Assembly: GCA_964035775.1 (NCBI GenBank)
Contig: OZ038316.1
Location: 24,733,249-24,797,248 of the forward strand
Length of the DNA stretch: 64,000 nucleotides
Direction of reading: 5' to 3'
Origin: Osedax frankpressi
Lineage: Eukaryota > Annelida > Polychaeta > Sabellida > Siboglinidae
The notes under the pieces were generated by a model, which was not told the DNA's origin, did not search any database, and saw nothing but the letters and a program-made list of their open reading frames with translations. The translations under genes and the position numbers were made by a program. Below are positions 15,091 to 29,475 of the stretch, piece by piece (position 1 is the first letter of the stretch; every line of letters starts with the position of its first letter).

Positions 15091-16875
15091 AACTTAAATA
15101 ACCTTAACTTAAATAACTATAACTTAAATAACTCTAACTTAAATAACTATAACTTAAATAACTATAACTTAAATAACTATAACTTAAATAACCTTAACTT
15201 AAATAACTATAACTTAAATAACTATAACTTAAATAACTATAACTTAAATAACTATAACTTAAATAACCTTAACTTAAATAACCTTAACTTAAATAACTCT
15301 AACTTAAATAACTATAACTTAAATAACCTTAACTTAAATAACTATAACTTAAATAACTATAACTTAAATAACTATAACTTAAATAACCTTAACTTAAATA
15401 ACTATAACTTAAATAACTATAACTTAAATAACTATAACTTAAATAACTATAACTTAAATAACTATAACTTAAATAACTATAACTTAAATAACTATAACTT
15501 AAATAACCTTAACTTAAATAACTATAACTTAAATAACTATAACTTAAATAACTATAACTTAAATAACCTTAACTTAAATAACTATAACTTAAATAACTAT
15601 AACTTAAATAACTATAACTTAAATAACCTTAACTTAAATAACTATAACTTAAATAACTCTAACTTAAATAACTCTAACTTAAATAACTATAACTTAAATA
15701 ACTCTAACTTAAATAACTATAACTTAAATAACCTTAACTTAAATAACTATATCTTAAATAACTATAACTTAAATAACCTTAACTTAAATAACTATAACTT
15801 AAATAACTATAACTTAAATAACTATAACTTAAATAACTCTAACTTAAATAACTATAACTTAAATAACCTTAACTTAAATAACTATAACTTAAATAACTAT
15901 AACTTAAATAACTATAACTTAAATAACTATAACTTAAATAACTATAACTTAAATAACTCTAACTTAAATAACTATAACTTAAATAACTATAACTTAAATA
16001 ACTCTAACTTAAATAAATATAACTTAAATAACTCTAACTTAAATAACTCTAACTTAAATAACTATAACTTAAATAACTCTAACTTAAATAACTCTAACTT
16101 AAATAACTATAACTTAAATAACTATAACTTAAATAACTATAACTTAAATAACTATAACTTAAATAACTCTAACTTAAATAACTATAACTTAAATAACTAT
16201 AACTTAAATAACTATAACTTAAATAACTATAACTTAAATAACTATAACTTAAATAACCTTAACTTAAATAACTATAACTTAAATAACTATAACTTAAATA
16301 ACTATAACTTAAATAACTATAACTTAAATAACTATAACTTAAATAACTATAACTTAAATAACCTTAACTTAAATAACTATAACTTAAATAACTATAACTT
16401 AAATAACTATAACTTAAATAACTATAACTTAAATAACTATAACTTAAATAACTATAACTTAAATAACCTTAACTTAAATAACTATAACTTAAATAACTCT
16501 AATTTAAATAACTATAACTTAAATAACTATAACTTAAATAACTATAACTTAAATAACCTTAACTTAAATAACTATAACTTAAATAACTATAACTTAAATA
16601 ACTATAACTTAAATAACTATAACTTAAATAACCTTAACTTAAATAACCTTAACTTAAATAACTCTAACTTAAATAACTATAACTTAAATAACCTTAACTT
16701 AAATAACTATAACTTAAATAACTATAACTTAAATAACTATAACTTAAATAACTATAACTTAAATAACCTTAACTTAAATAACTATAACTTAAATAACTAT
16801 AACTTAAATAACTATAACTTAAATAACTATAACTTAAATAACTATAACTTAAATAACTATAACTTAAATAACTAT

Positions 16876-17520
16876 AACTTAAATAACTATAACTTAAATA
16901 ACTCTAACTTAAATAACTATAACTTAAATAACTATAACTTAAATAACTCTAACTTAAATAACTATAACTTAAATAACTATTACTTAAATAACTATAACTT
17001 AAATAACTCTAACTTAAATAACTATAACTTAAATAACCTTAACTTAAATAACTATAACTTAAATAACCATAACTTAAATAACTCTAACTTAAATAACTAT
17101 AACTTAAATAACTATAACTTAAATAACTATAACTTAAATAACCTTAACTTAAATAACTATAACTTAAATAACTATAACTTAAATAACTATAACTTAAATA
17201 ACCTTAACTTAAATAACTATAACTTAAATAACTATAACTTAAATAACTATAACTTAAATAACTATAACTTAAATAACCTTAACTTAAATAACTATAACTT
17301 AAATAACTCTAACTTAAATAACTCTAACTTAAATAACTATAACTTAAATAACTCTAACTTAAATAACTATAACTTAAATAACCTTAACTTAAATAACTCT
17401 AACTTAAATAACTATAAATTAAATAACTATGACTTAAATAACTATAACTTAAATAACTATAACTTAAATAACTATAACTTAAATAACTATAACTTAAATA
17501 ACTATAACTTAAATAACTAT
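16876..17520. repeat. AACCAT/TATGAC block, copy 3
   Basis: TACTT at 16981, AACCAT at 17056, AAATT at 17416 and TATGAC at 17431 all lie exactly 2430 bp after copy 2. Flanking landmarks also pair up at about this offset (AATTT 14041/16501 at 2460; ATCTT 15751/18196 at 2445). A HOR of about 2.43-2.46 kb is therefore repeated once between about 14.0 and 18.4 kb. Confidence 0.85.
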
Positions 17521-18435
17521 AACTTAAATAACCTTAACTTAAATAACTATAACTTAAATAACTCTAACTTAAATAACTATAACTTAAATAACTATAACTT
17601 AAATAACTATAACTTAAATAACCTTAACTTAAATAACTATAACTTAAATAACTATAACTTAAATAACTATAACTTAAATAACTATAACTTAAATAACCTT
17701 AACTTAAATAACCTTAACTTAAATAACTCTAACTTAAATAACTATAACTTAAATAACCTTAACTTAAATAACTATAACTTAAATAACTATAACTTAAATA
17801 ACTATAACTTAAATAACCTTAACTTAAATAACTATAACTTAAATAACTATAACTTAAATAACTATAACTTAAATAACTATAACTTAAATAACTATAACTT
17901 AAATAACTATAACTTAAATAACTATAACTTAAATAACTATAACTTAAATAACCTTAACTTAAATAACTATAACTTAAATAACTATAACTTAAATAACTAT
18001 AACTTAAATAACCTTAACTTAAATAACTATAACTTAAATAACTATAACTTAAATAACTATAACTTAAATAACCTTAACTTAAATAACTATAACTTAAATA
18101 ACTCTAACTTAAATAACTCTAATTTAAATAACTATAACTTAAATAACTCTAACTTAAATAACTATAACTTAAATAACCTTAACTTAAATAACTATATCTT
18201 AAATAACTATAACTTAAATAACCTTAACTTAAATAACTATAACTTAAATAACTATAACTTAAATAACTATAACTTAAATAACTATAACTTAAATAACTCT
18301 AACTTAAATAACTATAACTTAAATAACTTTAACTTAAATAACTATAACTTAAATAACTATAACTTAAATAACTATAACTTAAATAACTATAACTTAAATA
18401 ACTCTAACTTAAATAACTATAACTTAAATAACTAT

Positions 18436-18441
18436 AACTCT
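18436..18441. repeat. 6-bp short unit AACTCT (register break)
   Basis: A lone half-unit between AACTTAAATAACTAT and AACTTAAATAAATAT. It equals an S unit that lost 9 bp (TTAAATAAC) between its two AAC starts, as replication slippage on the internal AAC repeat would produce. Unit starts move from 1 to 7 modulo 15. It has a single copy, at 30391. Confidence 0.95.
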
Positions 18442-21321
18442 AACTTAAATAAATATAACTTAAATAACTCTAACTTAAATAACTCTAACTTAAATAACTA
18501 TAACTTAAATAACTCTAACTTAAATAACTCTAACTTAAATAACTATAACTTAAATAACTATAACTTAAATAACTATAACTTAAATAACCTTAATTTAAAT
18601 AACTATAACTTAAATAACTATAACTTAAATAACTATAACTTAAATAACTCTAACTTAAATAACTATAACTTAAATAACTATAACTTAAATAACTATAACT
18701 TAAATAACTATAACTTAAATAACTATAACTTAAATAACCTTAACTTAAATAACTATAACTTAAATAACTATAACTTAAATAACTATAACTTAAATAACTA
18801 TAACTTAAATAACTATAACTTAAATAACTATAACTTAAATAACTATAACTTAAATAACTATAACTTAAATAACTATAACTTAAATAACTATAACTTAAAT
18901 AACTATAACTTAAATAACTATAACTTAAATAACTATAACTTAAATAACTCTAACTTAAATAACTATAACTTAAATAACTATAACTTAAATAACCTTAACT
19001 TAAATAACTATAACTTAAATAACTATAACTTAAATAACTATAACTTAAATAACTATAACTTAAATAACCTTAACTTAAATAACTATAACTTAAATAACTA
19101 TAACTTAAATAACTATAACTTAAATAACTATAACTTAAATAACTATAACTTAAATAACTATAACTTAAATAACTATAACTTAAATAACTATAACTTAAAT
19201 AACTATAACTTAAATAATTATAACTTAAATAACCTTAACTTAAATAACTATAACTTAAATAACTATAACTTAAATAACTATAACTTAAATAACTATAACT
19301 TAAATAACTATAACTTAAATAACTATAACTTAAATAACTATAACTTAAATAACTATAACTTAAATAACTATAACTTAAATAACTATAACTTAAATAACTA
19401 TAACTTAAATAACTATAACTTAAATAACTATAACTTAAATAACTATAACTTAAATAACTATAACTTAAATAACTATAACTTAAATAACTATAACTTAAAT
19501 AACTATAACTTAAATAACTATAACTTAAATAACTATAACTTAAATAACTATAACTTAAATAACTATAACTTAAATAACTATAACTTAAATAACTATAACT
19601 TAAATAACTATAACTTAAATAACTATAACTTAAATAACTATAACTTAAATAACTATAACTTAAATAACTATAACTTAAATAACTCTAACTTAAATAACTA
19701 TAACTTAAATAACTATAACTTAAATAACCTTAACTTAAATAACTATAACTTAAATAACTATAACTTAAATAACCTTAACTTAAATAACTATAACTTAAAT
19801 AACTAAAACTTAAATAACTATAACTTAAATAACTATAACTTAAATAACCTTAACTTAAATAACTATAACTTAAATAACTATAACTTAAATAACTATAACT
19901 TAAATAACTATAACTAAAATAAACTTAACTTAAATAATTATAACTTAAATAACCTTAACTTAAATAACTATAACTTAAATAACTATAACTTAAATAACTA
20001 TAACTTAAATAACCTTAACTTAAATAACTATAACTTAAATAACTATAACTTAAATAACTATAACTTAAATAACTATAACTTAAATAACTATAACTTAAAT
20101 AACTATAACTTAAATAACTATAACTTAAATAACTATAACTTAAATAACTATAACTTAAATAACCTTAACTTAAATAACTATAACTTAAATAACTATAACT
20201 TAAATAACTATAACTTAAATAACTATAACTTAAATAACTATAACTTAAATAACTATAACTTAAATAACTCTAACTTAAATAACTATAACTTAAATAACTC
20301 TAACTTAAATAACTATAACTTAAATAACCTTAACTTAAATAACTATAACTTAAATAACTATAACTTAAATAACTATAACTTAAATAACTATAACTTAAAT
20401 AACTATAACTTAAATAACTCTAACTTAAATAACTATAACTTAAATAACTCTAACTTAAATAACTATAACTTAAATAACCTTAACTTAAATAACTATAACT
20501 TAAATAACTATAACTTAAATAACTATAACTTAAATAACTATAACTTAAATAACTATAACTTAAATAACTATAACTTAAATAACTATAACTTAAATAAACT
20601 TAACTTAAATAACTATAACTTAAATAACTCTAACTTAAATAACTATAACTTAAATAACTATAACTTAAATAACTATAACTTAAATAACCTTAACTTAAAT
20701 AACTATAACTTAAATAACTATAACTTAAATAACTATAACTTAAATAACTATGACTTAAATAACCTTAACTTAAATAACCTTAACTTAAATAACTCTAACT
20801 TAAATAACTATAACTTAAATAACCTTAACTTAAATAACTATAACTTAAATAACTATAACTTAAATAACTATAACTTAAATAACTATAACTTAAATAACTA
20901 TAACTTAAATAACCTTAACTTAAATAACTATAACTTAAATAACTATAACTTAAATAACTATAACTTAAATAACTATAACTTAAATAACTATAACTTAAAT
21001 AACTATAACTTAAATAACTATAACTTAAATAACTATAACTTAAATAACTATAACTTAAATAACTCTAACTTAAATAACTATAACTTAAATAACCTTAACT
21101 TAAATAACTATAACTTAAATAACTATAACTTAAATAACTCTAACTTAAATAACTATAACTTAAATAACTATAACTTAAATAACTATAACTTAAATAACCT
21201 TAACTTAAAAAACTATAACTTAAATAACTATAACTTAAATAACTCTAACTTAAATAACTATAACTTAAATAACTATGACTTAAATAACTATAACTTAAAT
21301 AACTATAACTTAAATAACTAT
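18442..21321. repeat. Region II entry block, partial HOR
   Basis: Starts with the AACTTAAATAAATAT landmark and an AATTT unit at 18592. A long run of almost pure TAT units follows, and then the standard 3' half: AACTTAAATAACTAA at 19792, A at 19912, B at 20587, C at 20752, D at 21202 and E at 21277. A to F1 is 1410 bp. G and H are missing because the block enters from a region I-like sequence and not from an F boundary. The TAT run at about 20842-20916 has five T units between two C units; its 12-kb duplicate has four. Confidence 0.85.
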
Positions 21322-21333
21322 AACTTAAACCTT
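21322..21333. repeat. 12-bp HOR boundary unit F1
   Basis: AACTTAAACCTT, a CTT-type unit lacking 3 bp of TAAATAAC. Unit starts move from 7 to 4 modulo 15. As at every F, it follows a TATGAC unit and three TAT units, and it opens the word C-C-S-T-C. Confidence 0.95.
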
Positions 21334-24300
21334 AACTTAAATAACCTTAACTTAAATAACTCTAACTTAAATAACTATAACTTAAATAACCTTAACTTAA
21401 ATAACTATAACTTAAATAACTATAACTTAAATAACTATAACTTAAATAACTATAACTTAAATAACCTTAACTTAAATAACTATAACTTAAATAACTATAA
21501 CTTAAATAACTATAACTTAAATAACTATAACTTAAATAACTATAACTTAAATAACTATAACTTAAATAACTATAACTTAAATAACTATAACTTAAATAAC
21601 TCTAACTTAAATAACTATAACTTAAATAACTATAACTTAAATAACTCTAACTTAAATAACTATAACTTAAATAACTATAACTTAAATAACTATAACTTAA
21701 ATAACTCTAACTTAAATAACTATAACTTAAATAACCTTAACTTAAATAACTATAACTTAAATAACAATAACTTAAATGACTCTAACTTAAATAACTATAA
21801 CTTAAATAACTATAACTTAAATAACTATAACTTAAATAACTATAACTTAAATAACTCTAACTTAAATAACTATAACTTAAATAACTATAACTTAAATAAC
21901 TATAACTTAAATAACCTTAACTTAAATAACTATAACTTAAATAACTATAACTTAAATAACTATAACTTAAATAACTATAACTTAAATAACTATAACTTAA
22001 ATAACCTTAACTTAAATAACCTTAACTTAAATAACTCTAACTTAAATAACTATAACTTAAATAACCTTAACTTAAATAACTATAACTTAAATAACTATAA
22101 CTTAAATAACTATAACTTAAATAACTATAACTTAAATAACCGTAACTTAAATAACTATAACTTAAATAACTATAACTTAAATAACTATAACTTAAATAAC
22201 TATAACTTAAATAACTATAACTTAAATAACTATAACTTAAATAACCTTAACTTAAATAACTATAACTTAAATAACTCTAACTTAAATAACTATAACTTAA
22301 ATAACTATAACTTAAATAACTATAACTTAAATAACCTTAACTTAAATAACTATAACTTAAATAACTATAACTTAAATAACTCTAACTTAAATAACTATAA
22401 CTTAAATAACTATAACTTAAATAACTATAACTTAAATAACCTTAACTTAAATAACTATAACTTAAATAACTATAACTTAAATAACTATAACTTAAATAAC
22501 CTTAACTTAAATAACTATAACTTAAATAACCTTAACTTAAATAACTATAACTTAAATAACTCTAACTTAAATAACTCTAACTTAAATAACTATAACTTAA
22601 ATAACTCTAACTTAAATAACTATAACTTAAATAACTATAACTTAAATAACTATAACTTAAATAACTATAACTTAAATAACTATAACTTAAATAACTATAA
22701 CTTAAATAACTATAACTTAAATAACTCTAACTTAAATAACTATAACTTAAATAACTATAACTTAAATAACCTTAACTTAAATAACTATAACTTAAATAAC
22801 TATAACTTAAATAACCTTAACTTAAATAACTATAACTTAAATAACTATAACTTAAATAACTATAACTTAAATAACTATAACTTAAATAACCTTAACTTAA
22901 ATAACTATAACTTAAATAACTATAACTTAAATAACTATAACTTAAATAACTATAACTAAAATAAACTTAACTTAAATAATTATAACTTAAATAACCTTAA
23001 CTTAAATAACTATAACTTAAATAACTATAACTTAAATAACTATAACTTAAATAACCTTAACTTAAATAACTATAACTTAAATAACTATAACTTAAATAAC
23101 TATAACTTAAATAACTATAACTTAAATAACTATAACTTAAATAACTATAACTTAAATAACTATAACTTAAATAACTATAACTTAAATAACCTTAACTTAA
23201 ATAACTATAACTTAAATAACTATAACTTAAATAACTATAACTTAAATAACTATAACTTAAATAACTATAACTTAAATAACTATAACTTAAATAACTCTAA
23301 CTTAAATAACTATAACTTAAATAACTCTAACTTAAATAACTATAACTTAAATAACCTTAACTTAAATAACTATAACTTAAATAACTATAACTTAAATAAC
23401 TATAACTTAAATAACTATAACTTAAATAACTATAACTTAAATAACTCTAACTTAAATAACTATAACTTAAATAACTCTAACTTAAATAACTATAACTTAA
23501 ATAACCTTAACTTAAATAACTATAACTTAAATAACTATAACTTAAATAACTATAACTTAAATAACTATAACTTAAATAACTATAACTTAAATAACTATAA
23601 CTTAAATAACTATAACTTAAATAAACTTAACTTAAATAACTATAACTTAAATAACTCTAACTTAAATAACTATAACTTAAATAACTATAACTTAAATAAC
23701 TATAACTTAAATAACCTTAACTTAAATAACTATAACTTAAATAACTATAACTTAAATAACTATAACTTAAATAACTATGACTTAAATAACCTTAACTTAA
23801 ATAACCTTAACTTAAATAACTCTAACTTAAATAACTATAACTTAAATAACCTTAACTTAAATAACTATAACTTAAATAACTATAACTTAAATAACTATAA
23901 CTTAAATAACTATAACTTAAATAACCTTAACTTAAATAACTATAACTTAAATAACTATAACTTAAATAACTATAACTTAAATAACTATAACTTAAATAAC
24001 TATAACTTAAATAACTATAACTTAAATAACTATAACTTAAATAACTATAACTTAAATAACTATAACTTAAATAACTATAACTTAAATAACTCTAACTTAA
24101 ATAACTATAACTTAAATAACCTTAACTTAAATAACTATAACTTAAATAACTATAACTTAAATAACTCTAACTTAAATAACTATAACTTAAATAACTATAA
24201 CTTAAATAACTATAACTTAAATAACCTTAACTTAAAAAACTATAACTTAAATAACTATAACTTAAATAACTCTAACTTAAATAACTATAACTTAAATAAC

Positions 24301-24348
24301 TATGACTTAAATAACTATAACTTAAATAACTATAACTTAAATAACTAT
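21322..24348. repeat. Region II HOR block 1 (3027 bp)
   Basis: Complete landmark order: F 21322, G 21754 (AACAAT then AAATGAC), H 22129 (AACCGT), A 22954, B 23614, C 23779, D 24229, E 24304. Offsets from F are 432, 807, 1632, 2292, 2457, 2907 and 2982. It is the first of the standard-length copies of about 3.03-3.09 kb. Confidence 0.9.
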
Positions 24349-24360
24349 AACTTAAACCTT
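24349..24360. repeat. 12-bp HOR boundary unit F2
   Basis: Same 12 bases and same flanks as F1, 3027 bp later. Register moves from 4 to 1. Confidence 0.95.
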
Positions 24361-26385
24361 AACTTAAATAACCTTAACTTAAATAACTCTAACTTAAATA
24401 ACTATAACTTAAATAACCTTAACTTAAATAACTATAACTTAAATAACTATAACTTAAATAACTATAACTTAAATAACTATAACTTAAATAACCTTAACTT
24501 AAATAACTATAACTTAAATAACTATAACTTAAATAACTATAACTTAAATAACTATAACTTAAATAACTATAACTTAAATAACTATAACTTAAATAACTAT
24601 AACTTAAATAACTATAACTTAAATAACTCTAACTTAAATAACTATAACTTAAATAACTATAACTTAAATAACTATAACTTAAATAACCTTAACTTAAATA
24701 ACTATAACTTAAATAACTATAACTTAAATAACTATAACTTAAATAACCTTAACTTAAATAACTATAACTTAAATAACTATAACTTAAATAACTATAACTT
24801 AAATAACCTTAACTTAAATAACTATAACTTAAATAACTCTAACTTAAATAACTCTAACTTAAATAACTATAACTTAAATAACTCTAACTTAAATAACTAT
24901 AACTTAAATAACTATAACTTAAATAACTATAACTTAAATAACTATAACTTAAATAACTATAACTTAAATAACTATAACTTAAATAACTATAACTTAAATA
25001 ACTCTAACTTAAATAACTATAACTTAAATAACTATAACTTAAATAACCTTAACTTAAATAACTATAACTTAAATAACTATAACTTAAATAACCTTAACTT
25101 AAATAACTATAACTTAAATAACTATAACTTAAATAACTATAACTTAAATAACTATAACTTAAATAACCTTAACTTAAATAACTATAACTTAAATAACTAT
25201 AACTTAAATAACTATAACTTAAATAACTATAACTAAAATAAACTTAACTTAAATAATTATAACTTAAATAACCTTAACTTAAATAACTATAACTTAAATA
25301 ACTATAACTTAAATAACTATAACTTAAATAACCTTAACTTAAATAACTATAACTTAAATAACTATAACTTAAATAACTATAACTTAAATAACTATAACTT
25401 AAATAACTATAACTTAAATAACTATAACTTAAATAACTATAACTTAAATAACTATAACTTAAATAACCTTAACTTAAATAACTATAACTTAAATAACTAT
25501 AACTTAAATAACTATAACTTAAATAACTATAACTTAAATAACTATAACTTAAATAACTATAACTTAAATAACTCTAACTTAAATAACTATAACTTAAATA
25601 ACTCTAACTTAAATAACTATAACTTAAATAACCTTAACTTAAATAACTATAACTTAAATAACTATAACTTAAATAACTATAACTTAAATAACTATAACTT
25701 AAATAACTCTAACTTAAATAACTATAACTTAAATAACTCTAACTTAAATAACTATAACTTAAATAACCTTAACTTAAATAACTATAACTTAAATAACTAT
25801 AACTTAAATAACTATAACTTAAATAACTATAACTTAAATAACTATAACTTAAATAACTATAACTTAAATAACTATAACTTAAATAAACTTAACTTAAATA
25901 ACTATAACTTAAATAACTCTAACTTAAATAACTATAACTTAAATAACTATAACTTAAATAACTATAACTTAAATAACCTTAACTTAAATAACTATAACTT
26001 AAATAACTATAACTTAAATAACTATAACTTAAATAACTATGACTTAAATAACCTTAACTTAAATAACCTTAACTTAAATAACTCTAACTTAAATAACTAT
26101 AACTTAAATAACCTTAACTTAAATAACTATAACTTAAATAACTATAACTTAAATAACTATAACTTAAATAACTATAACTTAAATAACCTTAACTTAAATA
26201 ACTATAACTTAAATAACTATAACTTAAATAACTATAACTTAAATAACTATAACTTAAATAACTATAACTTAAATAACTATAACTTAAATAACTATAACTT
26301 AAATAACTATAACTTAAATAACTATAACTTAAATAACTATAACTTAAATAACTCTAACTTAAATAACTATAACTTAAATAACCTT
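24349..26385. repeat. Region II HOR block 2, shortened and truncated
   Basis: Landmarks are F 24349, A 25231, B 25876 and C 26041. F to A is only 882 bp, and G and H are absent, as in the matching block at 36319. D, E and the next F are missing because the block runs into the 12-kb duplication junction after C. Confidence 0.85.
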
Positions 26386-26400
26386 AACTTAAATAACTAT

Positions 26401-27045
26401 AACTTAAATAACTATAACTTAAATAACTCTAACTTAAATAACTATAACTTAAATAACTATAACTTAAATAACTCTAACTTAAATAACTATAACTTAAATA
26501 ACTATTACTTAAATAACTATAACTTAAATAACTCTAACTTAAATAACTATAACTTAAATAACCTTAACTTAAATAACTATAACTTAAATAACCATAACTT
26601 AAATAACTCTAACTTAAATAACTATAACTTAAATAACTATAACTTAAATAACTATAACTTAAATAACCTTAACTTAAATAACTATAACTTAAATAACTAT
26701 AACTTAAATAACTATAACTTAAATAACCTTAACTTAAATAACTATAACTTAAATAACTATAACTTAAATAACTATAACTTAAATAACTATAACTTAAATA
26801 ACCTTAACTTAAATAACTATAACTTAAATAACTCTAACTTAAATAACTCTAACTTAAATAACTATAACTTAAATAACTCTAACTTAAATAACTATAACTT
26901 AAATAACCTTAACTTAAATAACTCTAACTTAAATAACTATAAATTAAATAACTATGACTTAAATAACTATAACTTAAATAACTATAACTTAAATAACTAT
27001 AACTTAAATAACTATAACTTAAATAACTATAACTTAAATAACTAT
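26401..27045. repeat. AACCAT/TATGAC block, copy 4 (12-kb duplicate of copy 2)
   Basis: TACTT at 26506, AACCAT at 26581, AAATT at 26941 and TATGAC at 26956 each lie 11,955 bp after the copy at 14446. The block begins right at the junction of the 12-kb duplication. Confidence 0.85.
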
Positions 27046-28830
27046 AACTTAAATAACCTTAACTTAAATAACTATAACTTAAATAACTCTAACTTAAATA
27101 ACTATAACTTAAATAACTATAACTTAAATAACTATAACTTAAATAACCTTAACTTAAATAACTATAACTTAAATAACTATAACTTAAATAACTATAACTT
27201 AAATAACTATAACTTAAATAACCTTAACTTAAATAACCTTAACTTAAATAACTCTAACTTAAATAACTATAACTTAAATAACCTTAACTTAAATAACTAT
27301 AACTTAAATAACTATAACTTAAATAACTATAACTTAAATAACCTTAACTTAAATAACTATAACTTAAATAACTATAACTTAAATAACTATAACTTAAATA
27401 ACTATAACTTAAATAACTATAACTTAAATAACTATAACTTAAATAACTATAACTTAAATAACCTTAACTTAAATAACTATAACTTAAATAACTATAACTT
27501 AAATAACTATAACTTAAATAACCTTAACTTAAATAACTATAACTTAAATAACTATAACTTAAATAACTATAACTTAAATAACCTTAACTTAAATAACTAT
27601 AACTTAAATAACTCTAACTTAAATAACTCTAACTTAAATAACTATAACTTAAATAACTCTAACTTAAATAACTATAACTTAAATAACCTTAACTTAAATA
27701 ACTATATCTTAAATAACTATAACTTAAATAACCTTAACTTAAATAACTATAACTTAAATAACTATAACTTAAATAACTATAACTTAAATAACTATAACTT
27801 AAATAACTCTAACTTAAATAACTATAACTTAAATAACCTTAACTTAAATAACTATAACTTAAATAACTATAACTTAAATAACTATAACTTAAATAACTAT
27901 AACTTAAATAACTATAACTTAAATAACTCTAACTTAAATAACTATAACTTAAATAACTATAACTTAAATAACTCTAACTTAAATAAATATAACTTAAATA
28001 ACTCTAACTTAAATAACTCTAACTTAAATAACTATAACTTAAATAACTCTAACTTAAATAACTCTAACTTAAATAACTATAACTTAAATAACTATAACTT
28101 AAATAACTATAACTTAAATAACTATAACTTAAATAACTCTAACTTAAATAACTATAACTTAAATAACTATAACTTAAATAACTATAACTTAAATAACTAT
28201 AACTTAAATAACTATAACTTAAATAACCTTAACTTAAATAACTATAACTTAAATAACTATAACTTAAATAACTATAACTTAAATAACTATAACTTAAATA
28301 ACTATAACTTAAATAACTATAACTTAAATAACCTTAACTTAAATAACTATAACTTAAATAACTATAACTTAAATAACTATAACTTAAATAACTATAACTT
28401 AAATAACTATAACTTAAATAACCTTAACTTAAATAACTATAACTTAAATAACTCTAATTTAAATAACTATAACTTAAATAACTATAACTTAAATAACTAT
28501 AACTTAAATAACCTTAACTTAAATAACTATAACTTAAATAACTATAACTTAAATAACTATAACTTAAATAACTATAACTTAAATAACCTTAACTTAAATA
28601 ACCTTAACTTAAATAACTCTAACTTAAATAACTATAACTTAAATAACCTTAACTTAAATAACTATAACTTAAATAACTATAACTTAAATAACTATAACTT
28701 AAATAACTATAACTTAAATAACCTTAACTTAAATAACTATAACTTAAATAACTATAACTTAAATAACTATAACTTAAATAACTATAACTTAAATAACTAT
28801 AACTTAAATAACTATAACTTAAATAACTAT

Positions 28831-29475
28831 AACTTAAATAACTATAACTTAAATAACTCTAACTTAAATAACTATAACTTAAATAACTATAACTTAAATA
28901 ACTCTAACTTAAATAACTATAACTTAAATAACTATTACTTAAATAACTATAACTTAAATAACTCTAACTTAAATAACTATAACTTAAATAACCTTAACTT
29001 AAATAACTATAACTTAAATAACCATAACTTAAATAACTCTAACTTAAATAACTATAACTTAAATAACTATAACTTAAATAACTATAACTTAAATAACCTT
29101 AACTTAAATAACTATAACTTAAATAACTATAACTTAAATAACTATAACTTAAATAACCTTAACTTAAATAACTATAACTTAAATAACTATAACTTAAATA
29201 ACTATAACTTAAATAACTATAACTTAAATAACCTTAACTTAAATAACTATAACTTAAATAACTCTAACTTAAATAACTCTAACTTAAATAACTATAACTT
29301 AAATAACTCTAACTTAAATAACTATAACTTAAATAACCTTAACTTAAATAACTCTAACTTAAATAACTATAAATTAAATAACTATGACTTAAATAACTAT
29401 AACTTAAATAACTATAACTTAAATAACTATAACTTAAATAACTATAACTTAAATAACTATAACTTAAATAACTAT
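28831..29475. repeat. AACCAT/TATGAC block, copy 5 (12-kb duplicate of copy 3)
   Basis: TACTT at 28936, AACCAT at 29011, AAATT at 29371 and TATGAC at 29386 are each 11,955 bp after the copy at 16876. Just beyond it, the unit at 29476 ends AACGTT where copy 3 has AACCTT. This is one of the few private substitutions. Confidence 0.85.

Larger units (their letters stand above)
1..18435. repeat. Region I: single-register satellite mosaic
   Basis: Every unit here starts at a position equal to 1 modulo 15, so no insertion or deletion other than whole units has survived in 18.4 kb. The region is a patchwork of HOR copies re-used at several offsets: 480, 1440, 1740, 2430, 2460, 3030, 3780 and 6720 bp. 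Typical landmarks are AACTTAAATATCTAT, AACTTAAATAACTAA, AACCAT and TATGAC. The boundary landmarks F, G, H, A and D of region II are absent here. The right end is set by the first short unit at 18436. Confidence 0.9.
14431..26385. repeat. Large tandem duplication, copy 1 (11,955 bp)
   Basis: Landmarks from 14551 to 18436 recur exactly 11,955 bp later, including TACTT, AACCAT, AAATT, TATGAC, ATCTT, AATTT at 16501 and 18121, the TTT-ending unit at 18316 and the 6-bp unit. The 12-bp unit at 21322 (to 33277) and landmarks G and H (21754, 22129) also keep this offset. Elsewhere the offset is 11,970 or 11,985, so copies gained or lost single units without other damage. The left edge is placed where barcodes stop matching (T at 14416 against C at 26371) and is uncertain by a few units. 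Confidence 0.9.

Noticed and set aside
19912-19941. AATAAA in landmarks A, B and the AAATAAATAT units as polyadenylation signals
   Set aside because: The hexamer arises by single-base changes in an AT-rich unit. There is no gene upstream and no downstream element distinguishable from the repeat.
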